Assembly (NCBI GenBank): GCA_000151295.1
Contig: GG745379.1
Span: forward strand, 39,116-82,168
Direction of reading: 5' to 3'
Origin: Allomyces macrogynus ATCC 38327
Lineage: Eukaryota > Blastocladiomycota > Blastocladiomycetes > Blastocladiales > Blastocladiaceae
Length of the DNA: 43,053 bases
In this document: positions 1 to 9,165 of the stretch, piece after piece
Layout of the letters: each line of letters starts with the position of its first letter
Numbering within the stretch: position 1 is the stretch's first letter
The notes under the pieces: generated by a model
The model's input: only the letters and a program-made list of their open reading frames with translations
Databases searched by the model: none
Told to the model about the DNA's origin: nothing
Position numbers and translations under genes: made by a program

Positions 1-2200
1 AGCGCGGGTCTCATTATCTTTATTATCTTTGTCTGTCATTCATTTTTTTTCGCACCGCGCGCTCTTGGTTTTGGTGCTTTCTGTTCTTGTTTGTGTGCTT
101 CCTTGGTTTGTGTTTGTGTTGTGTTGTGTTGTGTTGTTTCTGGCGCGCAACGGCATTCATTCCACTTTCGTTTCCAGCTTGTATTCCATTGTGTGGTAAC
201 GTGGCCCTCCGTCCTGTGCAAAGTCGTGCACGCTGCCAGACGTGATCCACTTCATTTCAGTTGGAAACGTAATATTTCGTTTATTTACGCATGTCCCTTG
301 ATTGCGGTTTGGGTGTAAAAGGGTGCGGACCCAACCACGACAGACTTGGGCAGTGGGATTTACACATTTATTGCCAGGAAACGAGACAAACACGACGCGC
401 GTCGCGCCAGTGGGCAGGGGCGGCGGCCACGGCGGGAGCGACTGCGGGCCGCACGGCCTGCGCGCTGCTGTACAACGACCTGGCCGAGGCCGTGCTAAGT
501 GAGCGCCAGTGCAGAGCACCATGATGTGCGGTTCCCCATCATCCTTTTCCGCGCTGGGCGTCTTGGCTGCACTTCCTTGAATGCGATGCTCGTGTTTCTC
601 GCTGACGCGTTGTCGGTCAGCTCCATGTCCCACGCTGGCACGTGCGGTCAGTGAGTTGCTGGCACTGTCCTCTACTCTGATTCTTTCCCTGATCGCCACT
701 CGCGCGCCGCGATTCTTCAGAAAAGGACGAATTTGCACCAACCACGCGAACAAACCCGCGACATGGCGCGCTGATGCTCGGTATTTCTCTACCACGACAG
801 ACCCTGCACACTGCACCTCCACCTACCACTGTCGTGACCTGCGGCTGGACCTTGACCACTGCAACACTGATCTTGCATGCAAGCAAGGCGACCCCGACCC
901 GGATCCCAGTTCTTCGACCCATTCGGCAATGATAATCTCGTGCTCCGCGACGCGGCTGTGCGCACCCTGTTAGCGTGTTCAAATGACAAAGTGGCCATGA
1001 TCATCACCATGCACACGACATTTGATGGCCTTGGTGCGAGTGCACCACCATCACTTTGATCGCTACATGGTGCCGAATATGCCGTTGCTGCCAACGTTGG
1101 GAGTCCTCGTTGCTCAGCTCCACCGCCAATTCTGCGACTTAGCGGTCGAGCAGCAAGTGCTATTCCAGCTCAAGCTATTCCAGGGCAAGGTAATTGAGCT
1201 CGAGCCGATTGTCCAACACCTCCAAACATTCAGTGGCGCAGATCGCTGACCAAGTCGCGCTGTGCTGGTCGGTGAGTTTGCAACCGCCTAGACTCATGGA
1301 AAACGCCGCAGAATCGGTACGCTGCAGCGATTTCATTGTTGTTTCCACAGGTTCCTCCAGCTGGTCGTGTTGGTCGTGTCGGTTGCTGGCCGTGTCTGTC
1401 GCGTCAGTCGCCTCGGCCCTGTCGGTCCCGCTGGCTCCACCAGCCGTCCATCGACCGCGTCCGTGGCCCGGCTCTGGCAGCGCCGACAATGAAGATGGGC
1501 AAAGGCGGGTCGGCACTCACGGCACGGTCGGTCGCGTTGCCCATTGCGCTACCGCTGGCTGAAGGAAGGAATAATTGCGTTGAAAGGTAGAGCACGCCTT
1601 CGATGGCGACGGGGGGCCTGGGCCGGTCGGCGTTAGTGCAGGATTGCTCTGGGTGCAGCCTGCATGCAAGTCGGCATGGCGCCCACCAAAGTCAACCAGG
1701 GAAGGAGGGAAGGGCGGCGGCGAGGCGACAGTGGGCGGCTGTTCATGCGCATGACCGATAGGTCGGTTCGTGACGTGGGGTTGGCTTGTAATGGCTGGAC
1801 CGTCTGGCCAAAAGGCAAGTGGCTGCGCCCGCGTGGGCCCGCTGTGTGGCGGGCGAGCGCACACCGTTCGTCGTTCGCCATTCGCCGTTCGGCTGGACCA
1901 CGTTGTCCGTTCTCGAGCGGCCAGCAGGGACCCCAAATACACGCGAGAACACACCACACTACACACCGTCTCTCGTTCATTTCGTTCCGTTGTGGTTGCG
2001 CCACGCCACGCAAACCTTTTTGGCGAACCTTCACCGTCCTTGTGACGACTCCGCCGTCCTCAGCCCCGCGGCTACTTATCTCGAGCGGGGTGCGGTGTGG
2101 GCTTCCGGCCTACCCCAGCAAGTGGGTGATCAAGACGTGATCGAACACGAACGGAGGGGAATGAACACCGCCGGCTGGGGATCTGCGGACTCGTAAGCAT
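1..2200. other. Intergenic, no supportable gene
   Basis: I find no recognisable protein, RNA gene or repeat family here. The first 140 bases are T/G-rich and hold a short GTGTT tandem run at about 111-137, as expected of untranslated or intergenic DNA. Short open frames exist on both strands, but their composition (scattered Arg, Cys, His and Thr) looks like out-of-frame translation of GC-rich DNA. The least bad is a 75-codon plus frame at 1022-1249, leucine/glutamine-rich near its end, with no family I can name. A C/T-rich stretch ending in CCACAG near 1350 resembles a 3' splice site but has no exon to support it. Confidence 0.5.
111..137. repeat. GTGTT pentanucleotide repeat
   Basis: Short uninterrupted GTGTT units in a T/G-rich stretch at the left edge of the window. 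A simple-sequence tract with no visible coding role. Confidence 0.6.
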
Positions 2201-2568
2201 GGTGGACCCCTCTGCAGAGGTGTGCAGAGGTGTGCAGACCTGGTTTTGGTGGAGCGTGGGAAGACGCGAAGACCGACGGCGAGCTGTGCGAATGTCTTTC
2301 GGCGGGGTTTGGTTGCTTGCGCAGAGCGCGTGGCAAACCGGCAAGTGGGCAGCGCGAGGCGCGGCTAAGCCCGCCCTTGTTTGCCTTGCTGGCGCAGTGC
2401 TCGCGCGGCACCAAGCTTCCGTTGTCGCGCCGCCGTCGCGCACCCCCGCGGGCCCCACCTCGCCCAGCGCACACGCACCACAGCACGCTCGCCGTGGGCC
2501 CTGCTGCCCGCTGCCCGTCCCGTCCCCTCTGGCCCCTCCCCCTGGCGATTGCTTCGCGGCTTCCGCGC

Positions 2569-2626
2569 TTCCTCTCTCTCTCTCTCTCCCCCTGCTCCCC
2601 ATCTCATCTCCGTCCCTCTCTCCTCG
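2569..2626 (+). promoter_or_regulatory. CT-rich core-promoter tract of the zinc-finger gene
   Basis: A nearly pure C/T stretch lies about 200-260 bases upstream of the ATG at 2827. Pyrimidine tracts of this kind commonly mark core promoters and transcription start regions in fungi. No TATA box is visible nearby. The assignment rests on position and composition only. Confidence 0.4.
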
Positions 2627-2826
2627 AACGACCCGACCCAGCGCTCGCACGGACCTCTCCTCGCGCTGCCCGTGTGTCCCGTTCCTTCGGTCCAGTCCTG
2701 CCTCGTCCACCTTGTCGCGCGTACACGGCCCCCAGCTGCTCGCCAGTGCGCAACGACTTAGGCCACAGGCCGACCTCACAACCCCACCAACGCCGATCAC
2801 GATCACGACCTCGACCAACGGCCACG

Positions 2827-4656
2827 ATGCTCCACGCGCCTGCACCTGCCCCCGTGTCTGCGGCCGCCGCCCAACAGTTGGCGCGGCCAACCACCACCTC
2901 CCCGTCGCCAGCTGCTGCCGACGCGCGCATGCTCGCGCCGCCACACTACCCGCCGCCGCCGCCGCCGCCGCACACCCACGCACCAGCGCCCTACGCGTAC
3001 GCTCCGGCCTGCGGCCCAGCACCGTACCCGGCGCCCTACCCGACTGCCGCCTACGCGCCCGTGGCAGCCTACGCGCCGGCCTACCCGTACGCGCCGCCCG
3101 CGCACCACCCCCACCACGGCTACCCGCTCGACGAGCAAGCGCCGTGGCCGCGCGGTGGGCAAGACCACCACCATCATCATCATCACCGCTACGAGCAGCA
3201 TCAGCAGCCCGGCCATGGCCGTCGCGGCAGCGCGAGCACAAGAGCAAGTGCGAGTCCTGCAGGGGCAGGCAGCAGTGCCAGTTCGCGAGCGATCGCGGCG
3301 ACCGAAGAAACTGCGCCCGCAACCGCATCTGCTGCTGCGCCCGCGACCACGCGCGCCGATCACGATCACGACAGCATCAGCTCGCCGCTAACGCAGCAGC
3401 AGCAGTCGCCGCTTGCCGCGGGGCCGTCCTCGAGCCGCCCGCGCCGCGGTTACCACCGCCGCCGCCGCAGTCCGGCCGCCGCGCGTGCTGCCGCATGGCC
3501 CTACCCGACCGCGACCGCGAGTACCGACGCGGACCCGCACGCCTACGCGCCCTACCTGCACCCGCACCACGCGCCGCACCCCGCGCGGTACGATGCCTAC
3601 GCGTACCACGCGCCGCACCATCCGTGGGCCGCGCAGTTCGATGCCTACGCGTACCCGCCGCCACCGCCGCACTCACACCATCTCGCCTATGCGCCGCCCG
3701 AGTTCGACTATTACGCGCCACCGCCCCCGCATCACGCGCATCATGCGCACCCGCTCGCCTATTCCGCGCTGGTCCTACCGCACGCTGCTGCGCGTGGTCC
3801 ACGCATTGCTCTGCCGCCGTCTGCCGGACCCACGGCAATGCCGCGCTCGCCGCTCTCGCCGGCCATGCACGACGACGCGCCCGAAGCCATGTCCATGCCC
3901 GACAAGGCCGCTGCCGGCAGTTCCTCGCTCGACGCGCTTGTTGCCGCGGCTGCCGCTGCTGCCGCGTCCGCTTCTCCCCCTCCGCCCCCATCGGCCTCCG
4001 CTCCCGCGTTGGCTCCCGCTCCAACCTCCACCTCCACCCCCGCGCGCCCCACCTCCCCTGGCGTGGCCCCCGACCCAGCGCTCCTCGCGACCCTCCCCCT
4101 CCCGAAAATCGACGGCAAGTACCCCTGCCCCGTCTGCCACAAGCTCTTTTCGCGCGCCTTCAATCTCAAGTCACATGCCAAGACGCACTCGGACACGCGG
4201 CCGTATACGTGCCCGCACTGCGACCGCGCGTTCGCGCGCAAGCACGACTGTTTGCGGCACGTGCGTCTGCACACGCTGGAAACGCCCTACAAGTGCGTCG
4301 CGTGTGGGCAAGGGTTTGCGAGGCACGATGCGCTCGCGCGGCATTTCCGCGCAACTCCCGTGTGTCGTGCGGAGCTGGTAGCGAGGGGGATTGATGTGAC
4401 CACGGCGGCCGCGATGCGGAAACGCAAGCGGAGTACGGTGGCCGGTGCGGCCCCGGGCGCGGGTACGGAGAATGGCGAGGGGTTGGCAGTGAAGATGGAG
4501 GCGGTGGACGTGGACGTGGACGTGGACGTGGATGCGGATGCGGATGCTGAGGCAACGCAGGAACCGTCGCCGGCCATGTCGGACGCGCGCAGTTTGGCGA
4601 GCGATGGCGGGACCGCGGCGGCGGCAGTGAGGCCGTCGGCGCCGAGGCCCACGTAG
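2827..4656 (+). CDS. Crz1-like C2H2 zinc-finger transcription factor
   Basis: Predicted 609-residue nuclear DNA-binding regulator in a single exon. Three fingers lie at about residues 432-515. Fingers 1 and 2 are C-x2-C-x12-H-x3-H; finger 3 ends H-x6-C. The recognition-helix words RAFNLKSH, RKHDCLRH and RHDALARHF match the order and wording of calcineurin-responsive Crz1 factors. The N-terminal two thirds is low complexity, with His, Ala, Pro and Tyr runs, as in disordered activation domains. After the fingers come a basic MRKRKR cluster (possible nuclear signal) and an alternating Asp-Val/Asp-Ala stretch encoded by a hexanucleotide repeat. The start at 2827 is the first in-frame ATG after a CT-rich promoter tract. 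Crz1 proteins are known calcium/cation-stress effectors; that role here is inferred from the fingers. I did not find an obvious calcineurin docking motif. Another Crz1-related C2H2 paralogue remains possible. Confidence 0.8.
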   Translation: MLHAPAPAPVSAAAAQQLARPTTTSPSPAAADARMLAPPHYPPPPPPPHTHAPAPYAYAPACGPAPYPAPYPTAAYAPVAAYAPAYPYAPPAHHPHHGYPLDEQAPWPRGGQDHHHHHHHRYEQHQQPGHGRRGSASTRASASPAGAGSSASSRAIAATEETAPATASAAAPATTRADHDHDSISSPLTQQQQSPLAAGPSSSRPRRGYHRRRRSPAAARAAAWPYPTATASTDADPHAYAPYLHPHHAPHPARYDAYAYHAPHHPWAAQFDAYAYPPPPPHSHHLAYAPPEFDYYAPPPPHHAHHAHPLAYSALVLPHAAARGPRIALPPSAGPTAMPRSPLSPAMHDDAPEAMSMPDKAAAGSSSLDALVAAAAAAAASASPPPPPSASAPALAPAPTSTSTPARPTSPGVAPDPALLATLPLPKIDGKYPCPVCHKLFSRAFNLKSHAKTHSDTRPYTCPHCDRAFARKHDCLRHVRLHTLETPYKCVACGQGFARHDALARHFRATPVCRAELVARGIDVTTAAAMRKRKRSTVAGAAPGAGTENGEGLAVKMEAVDVDVDVDVDADADAEATQEPSPAMSDARSLASDGGTAAAAVRPSAPRPT

Positions 4657-5144
4657 CCCGTACCGCCGCAGACCGAAGCGGCGTTGTGCTAAGCCAGGGC
4701 CGCGTCCGATCGGTGGCCGATGCTGTTGCGCGACGTAGGCATGATGTGTCGATGGTCTCGGCGAGACCAGGATCGCGGGCCGAGGCGGAGTACGAGAGGT
4801 TGGGGTCTTTGGTTTCCGGTTTATCCATTTTGTCGTTGCGTGTTGCCGTGATCACCATCGTTTTTCTCTTCAAAATATGACGTCTTTGTCTTGGCCATCC
4901 CTTCCAGAGCAATTTCAGCCAGGACGCTGGTGTGATTGCTGCATCTGTTCGCTCGCGGTCCCCTGGTTCATCCAACCGCGTCGGCGACACGACAACAGCA
5001 AAGCAAGTGACGCGGCCGCGTCGATCATGTAAGGACCATTGTCGACAAAATGCTATCCTCCCTTCCTGATCCCGTCTGCGCTCTTCGTCTCCCCTTCACA
5101 ACTGACGCGGCACAAACCAAGACTCCATTTCTCTCCACCTAATC
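4657..5144. other. Convergent intergenic region
   Basis: Tail-to-tail spacer between the zinc-finger gene (+) and the copper-fist gene (-). It holds the presumed 3' ends of both, including a T-rich stretch near 4855-4895. I see no gene in it. Confidence 0.6.
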
Positions 5145-6905
5145 CTACCTCGGCTCACTCCCCGCCACCGGCACCACGAATCCAGCGCCACCCAACACAT
5201 CTACATCCCGCAACAGAAACTCGACACACAAATCACGTTCACAATCGCCACACGCTGCCGCCGGCTGCGCGCACCCGCACCCGCACGTCGCCTCCGCTGG
5301 AGGTGGTGGGGACGGTGGTGCCGTCCGTGGCCGCGCGCCGCGTGAACCGTTGTCGTCGGGGTGATCGTCGGTCGCGCGCTTGCGCTTGCGCGCGCGCGAG
5401 CAACAGTCGCCGCGACACGAGGAGGTGGCGGTGCAGGCGCACGTGCACGCGGTGGACGAGGTGGACGAGGAGGAAGTGGGGGAGGTGGAAGGCGCACAGC
5501 AGCATGCAGTAGGCGCGGTGGTCGGGATGCGGGCGGGGCCGGAGCAGCAGCCCGACGAAGTCGTGGCTGGCGGCGCCGCGGGGCCAGGGCAGCAGCTCGA
5601 CGGGACCGGTGCCGGTGCCGGTGCCGGTGCGGTGGTGGGGCCAGAGCAACATCCCGACGAGGTCGTGGGCGGCGGCGCGGTGGGGCCACAGCATCCACTT
5701 GACCGGGATGGTGCCGGTGGTGCAGCGATGGCGGGACCGTTGCAGCACGAGCCTGGCGTCGATCTGCACGCACAGGCACCGCCGCAGCACGCGGCAGAGT
5801 TGGTCGAGTTGTTGGTCATGGACGACGTGCCCACGGACCACGCGACCGCGGTTGCCGGAGCTCCCGGTGCAGCCGCCGACGGACCGTTACACCCGCACCC
5901 GCATCCGGCCACCGGTGCAGGCGGTCTTGGGGGTGGCAGTGCCGGGACGAGGGGTACGAGTGGCGCGACGGCCGACCACAGCGGATCGGCGAGTGTCGGA
6001 ATCGCGGGAATGACGGGTGGTAGCGGCAGGATCGGCGCGGGAGCCGGCGCACAACACCCAGTACGCGCCGGTGGTGGAGGTGACTTGGGTGTCGGGGCAC
6101 ACCCGCACCCACCCGTAGTTTTCGGCACGATGACGGGTGCGAGCAACGGTGACAGCGCCATCATCTCGGCGTCGGAGAAGAGTGCAGCGAGACTTGGATC
6201 GGGCGTCACGCGTGCCACGTTTGCTGGACCGCCAGAACAACATGATCCGGGAGCGGAGCCGTTCGCGGCGGGCGGCGACGTGCGCTGCGAGGACGACAAG
6301 GAGCCATGGTGGCACGCGCACGCGGCCGAGTCGCACGCCGCGGAGTCACCGTCGTCGCTGGCGGCACAGCACAGGCACCGGCGGCCGGTGCGCGACTCGC
6401 ACGTGCACGGGTTGAGGAGCGCGGCGACGGAGAGGAGTTCGAGGCGCGTGGGTAGGAGGTGGTCGGGGATGAGCGGTGCTTGGACGGGCGGTGGTGATGG
6501 CTGTGTAATGGCCGCGTGCAGCTGGTGCGCTGGTTGCTCGAGCGGCGTCTGCGGTTGTTGTTCGTGCCCTTGCACGGCCTGCGCCTGCTGCAAATAATCG
6601 CGCAAGTGCGCGTCGAGTGCCGCCTTGCCCACGACCGCTTGCAGCACACGGGCCCCATCGACGAGCGCGGCCCGTACACGCTTGGCCGAGTGGGGCGAGT
6701 TGGCGGTGATGAGTTGGCCCGACGGCAGCGTAACGGTGACGGGCTGGTGCACGGTGACGGGCGCATGGTCGGCCTTGAGCGACCCCTTGGGGCGGCCTTT
6801 ACGGCGCACTTCGAACAGGGTGCGGGTCGAGTGGGAGCACTGCGCCGACCGGTGGCCGCGGATGCACGTCTCGCAGGCGAACCGCAGGTCGTCGAGCACG
6901 AGCAT
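5145..6905 (-). CDS. Copper-fist transcription factor with cysteine-rich tail
   Basis: Predicted 586-residue copper-sensing regulator. Residues 1-40 form a copper fist. Cys11, Cys14, Cys23 and His25 bind zinc in this family and fall at exactly the positions seen in Ace1/Amt1/Mac1-type proteins. The KGRP box at residues 36-39, used for minor-groove contacts, follows. Everything from about residue 166 to the C-terminus carries more than 40 cysteines, mostly as CC, CxC and CxCxC groups separated by Pro/Ser/Thr/Ala linkers. The first group (CTC...CLCC, after LLNP) resembles the copper-binding Cys box of Mac1/Cuf1-type factors but lacks their exact spacing. A basic RARKRKR cluster lies near the end. 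The ATG at 6905 is fixed by the fist, which always begins at the N-terminus. Whether it activates copper-uptake genes or metallothionein genes cannot be told from sequence. Confidence 0.9.
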   Translation of the reverse strand: MLVLDDLRFACETCIRGHRSAQCSHSTRTLFEVRRKGRPKGSLKADHAPVTVHQPVTVTLPSGQLITANSPHSAKRVRAALVDGARVLQAVVGKAALDAHLRDYLQQAQAVQGHEQQPQTPLEQPAHQLHAAITQPSPPPVQAPLIPDHLLPTRLELLSVAALLNPCTCESRTGRRCLCCAASDDGDSAACDSAACACHHGSLSSSQRTSPPAANGSAPGSCCSGGPANVARVTPDPSLAALFSDAEMMALSPLLAPVIVPKTTGGCGCAPTPKSPPPPARTGCCAPAPAPILPLPPVIPAIPTLADPLWSAVAPLVPLVPALPPPRPPAPVAGCGCGCNGPSAAAPGAPATAVAWSVGTSSMTNNSTNSAACCGGACACRSTPGSCCNGPAIAAPPAPSRSSGCCGPTAPPPTTSSGCCSGPTTAPAPAPAPVPSSCCPGPAAPPATTSSGCCSGPARIPTTAPTACCCAPSTSPTSSSSTSSTACTCACTATSSCRGDCCSRARKRKRATDDHPDDNGSRGARPRTAPPSPPPPAEATCGCGCAQPAAACGDCERDLCVEFLLRDVDVLGGAGFVVPVAGSEPR

Positions 6906-7395
6906 CGCGGCAGCGCGCGAGGTGTGCGGGTGGTCGCGGCAAGCTGGGCGGGGCGGTGCGCGAGCTGGAGGGAGTTGTAAGTCGGCGGGGTCGCGGTTGA
7001 AGGTGGGACGACCGCGGCGCGATCTGTTGGAGGGAGAGATGACTCAGGCAGCGGCTGGCCGCAGCAGGTCCCTGCCCGTGCTCACCAGGCACCTTCTGTT
7101 GGCGTCAACAGGCAGCGCACGCCTGGCCGCGCGCACCGCCGATCGCTCCGCTGCCCCGCTGCTTGGCCTTCTGTCCGTTCGGCTCTTGTCGGTTTCTTCC
7201 GCCGCGGCCGCGCCAGAACGCCACAACACACAACACGCACAACACGACCCGAGCGGCATCGACAACAAGCGACATCGACCACCACGGCCACGACGGCCAC
7301 GACGAGCCCACAGCCGACCGACCACCCGCACCTGCACGCGCCCTGCCACGCCGATCCCAGCTGAAGCGATCCACGCGCAACACCCGCTGCACGCC
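6906..7395. promoter_or_regulatory. Divergent promoter, copper-fist gene / oxidoreductase
   Basis: A 490-bp spacer holds the 5' ends of the minus-strand copper-fist gene and the plus-strand oxidoreductase. It is GC-rich with no TATA box. I looked for yeast-type metal elements (TTTGCTC- or TTTTGCTG-like) and found no convincing copy, so autoregulation by copper is not supported here. Confidence 0.4.
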
Positions 7396-9045
7396 ATGGC
7401 CAGCTCCTCGACCACCAACGCCGACTCGTCGCGCGCCTACGACATTGTCGTCTTTGGCGCCACCGGGTTCACGGGCAAGCTCGTCGCCAAGCACCTGCTC
7501 GAAGTCAACCACGCCGACACGCACGCGCTCGGCCGCCCGCTCAAGGTCGCCCTCGCCGCGCGCAGCCAGCAACGGCTCGAGCAGGTCCTGGCCGACATCA
7601 AGGCCGCGACCAAGCTCCCGCTCGACAATGTCGGTTTGATCATCGCCGACGTGGGCGACAATGACTCGCTGCTGAAAATGTGCGGCGCCACCACGCTCGT
7701 GCTCAACTGCGTCGGGCCCTTCAGGTTTTTCGGGGAGCCCGTGGTCGCGGCATGTGTTGGGATGGGTACCAACTACATGGATATTACCGGCGAGCCCGAA
7801 GTACGTTTCTCTTCGCGATCCGATCCGGCGTGGCCGTTCGTCTGTCTTGGATTGCAGACTGACCATCCCTCCAAACAACAGTTCATCGACCGCATGTTCC
7901 TCGCCTACAACCAGCATGCTGCCGTGAAGGATATTCTCATTGTCCCGGCCTGCGGGTTTGACTCGATCCCGGCCGACATTGGCGTGCTCTACGCCAAGAA
8001 GACCCTGGTCGAAAAAGGTGTGCTCCCGTCGAGCATTGAAATGTATCTCGAAATGTACGCTTTCCGCGTCCCGGATCCCGCATCACCACACCAAGCCTGT
8101 CGCTAACAGCGCGCGCGACATACCACCAACAGCGACGGCGGCGGCCACGGCGTCACCGCGCACTTTGCCACCTACGAGTCGGCCGTACACGGGTTCGGTG
8201 CCGTCCACCACCTCCGCAATCTCCGCAAACAAGTCACGTCGCGCCGGTCCCCCGTGCACGCCCTCGGCGCGCGCCCGAAACTCATCTCCAAGCCGGCCTT
8301 CCACAAGCCGCTCGAGCGGTACACGCTGCCCTTCCCCGGATCCGACGCGTCAGTCGTGCGCATGAGCCAAGAGTGTCTCGCGCAAATCAACCAAGGTCCC
8401 GCCGCGGCCCACGTCCCCGTGCACTTCTCGGCCTACATGACCGTGCGCAAATGGTGGAAGCTCGGCGCGCTTGTGGCCGCTGGGACGGCGCTGAGTACTT
8501 TGGCCAAGTGGAAGTGGGGTCGGAAACTGCTGCTCACCTTCCCGCGGTTCTTCACGTTTGGCCTGTTCTCGCACAAGGGGCCGTCGGAGACGCAGTTGAA
8601 GCACTCGACGTTTACAGAAACGTTTGTCGCCAAGGGGTTCACGCTGCCAGCCGAACTCAGCGAGCAGGTGCGCGCGCGGGGGTTGGCGGCGGACGTGCGC
8701 GATGTGGTGGAGACTGCGGTCAAGGACCGCGCGACCAATGCCGAGGCCGTGGTGGAAGTGTCCGGGCCCGAAATGGGGTATGTCGCCACGCCCATGTGCA
8801 TGGTCGCCGCGGCCACGACACTGTTACGGGAAAAGGTACGCGATCATGGTTTCCGGAATGTTCAATCCCGATTTGATACTGATGGCGGTTCCCTTGGTTG
8901 CATATAGATGGACGGCGGCAAGCGGCTGCCCGCGGGTGTCTTGACCCCGGCCGCGGCGCTCGCCAACACCGATATCATCCAGGCACTGCAAACAGCCGGC
9001 CTCACGTTCCGCACGGTGCGGCTCTCCTTCACGGGCGCACGCTAA
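7396..9045 (+). CDS. Saccharopine dehydrogenase-like oxidoreductase (SCCPDH family)
   Basis: Predicted 472-residue protein from exons 7396-7800, 7882-8054, 8133-8835 and 8908-9045. Introns are 81, 78 and 72 nt with GTACGT, GTACGC and GTACGC donors. The N-terminus has a Rossmann nucleotide-binding start (VVFGATGFTGKLVA, GxTGxTG). It continues with blocks typical of the family: LNCVGPFRFFGEPVV, DITGEPE and PACGFDSIPAD. A hydrophobic segment near WWKLGALVAAGTALSTLA fits the lipid-droplet/membrane anchoring of this family. The last exon supplies the conserved PAGVLTPAAAL end. The 8055-8132 intron is inferred because reading through gives a stop at 8104, whereas splicing yields the expected YLEI-DGGGHG join and leaves a CTAAC branch-like site inside the intron. 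Substrate and reaction are not established for this family; it is not the lysine-pathway enzyme. Intron 1 is stop-free and in frame. Confidence 0.88.
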
Positions 9046-9165
9046 AGCACTGGCCGTGACCAACTTCCCAAAAACCCTCCACCCCACGGCGCGCCCTGCC
9101 GGCGCTGTCCCCCTGCCTTCCCTCCATTCCAACCAACCATCCGTGGAAAAATAGATCACGATCAA

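Noticed and set aside
2072..3328. 418-codon minus frame
   Set aside because: It is Arg/Gly/Ala-rich shadow of the low-complexity part of the zinc-finger gene and its promoter.
2199..4394. 731-codon plus frame beside the zinc-finger gene
   Set aside because: It is Arg/Cys/Pro-rich in the shifted frame. The three intact C2H2 fingers are in the other frame.
5380..6597. 405-codon plus frame
   Set aside because: It is antisense to the copper-fist gene, whose fist residues match the family exactly.
6906..7395. Copper response elements in the divergent promoter of the copper-fist gene
   Set aside because: No convincing TTTGCTC or TTTTGCTG core was seen in the spacer.
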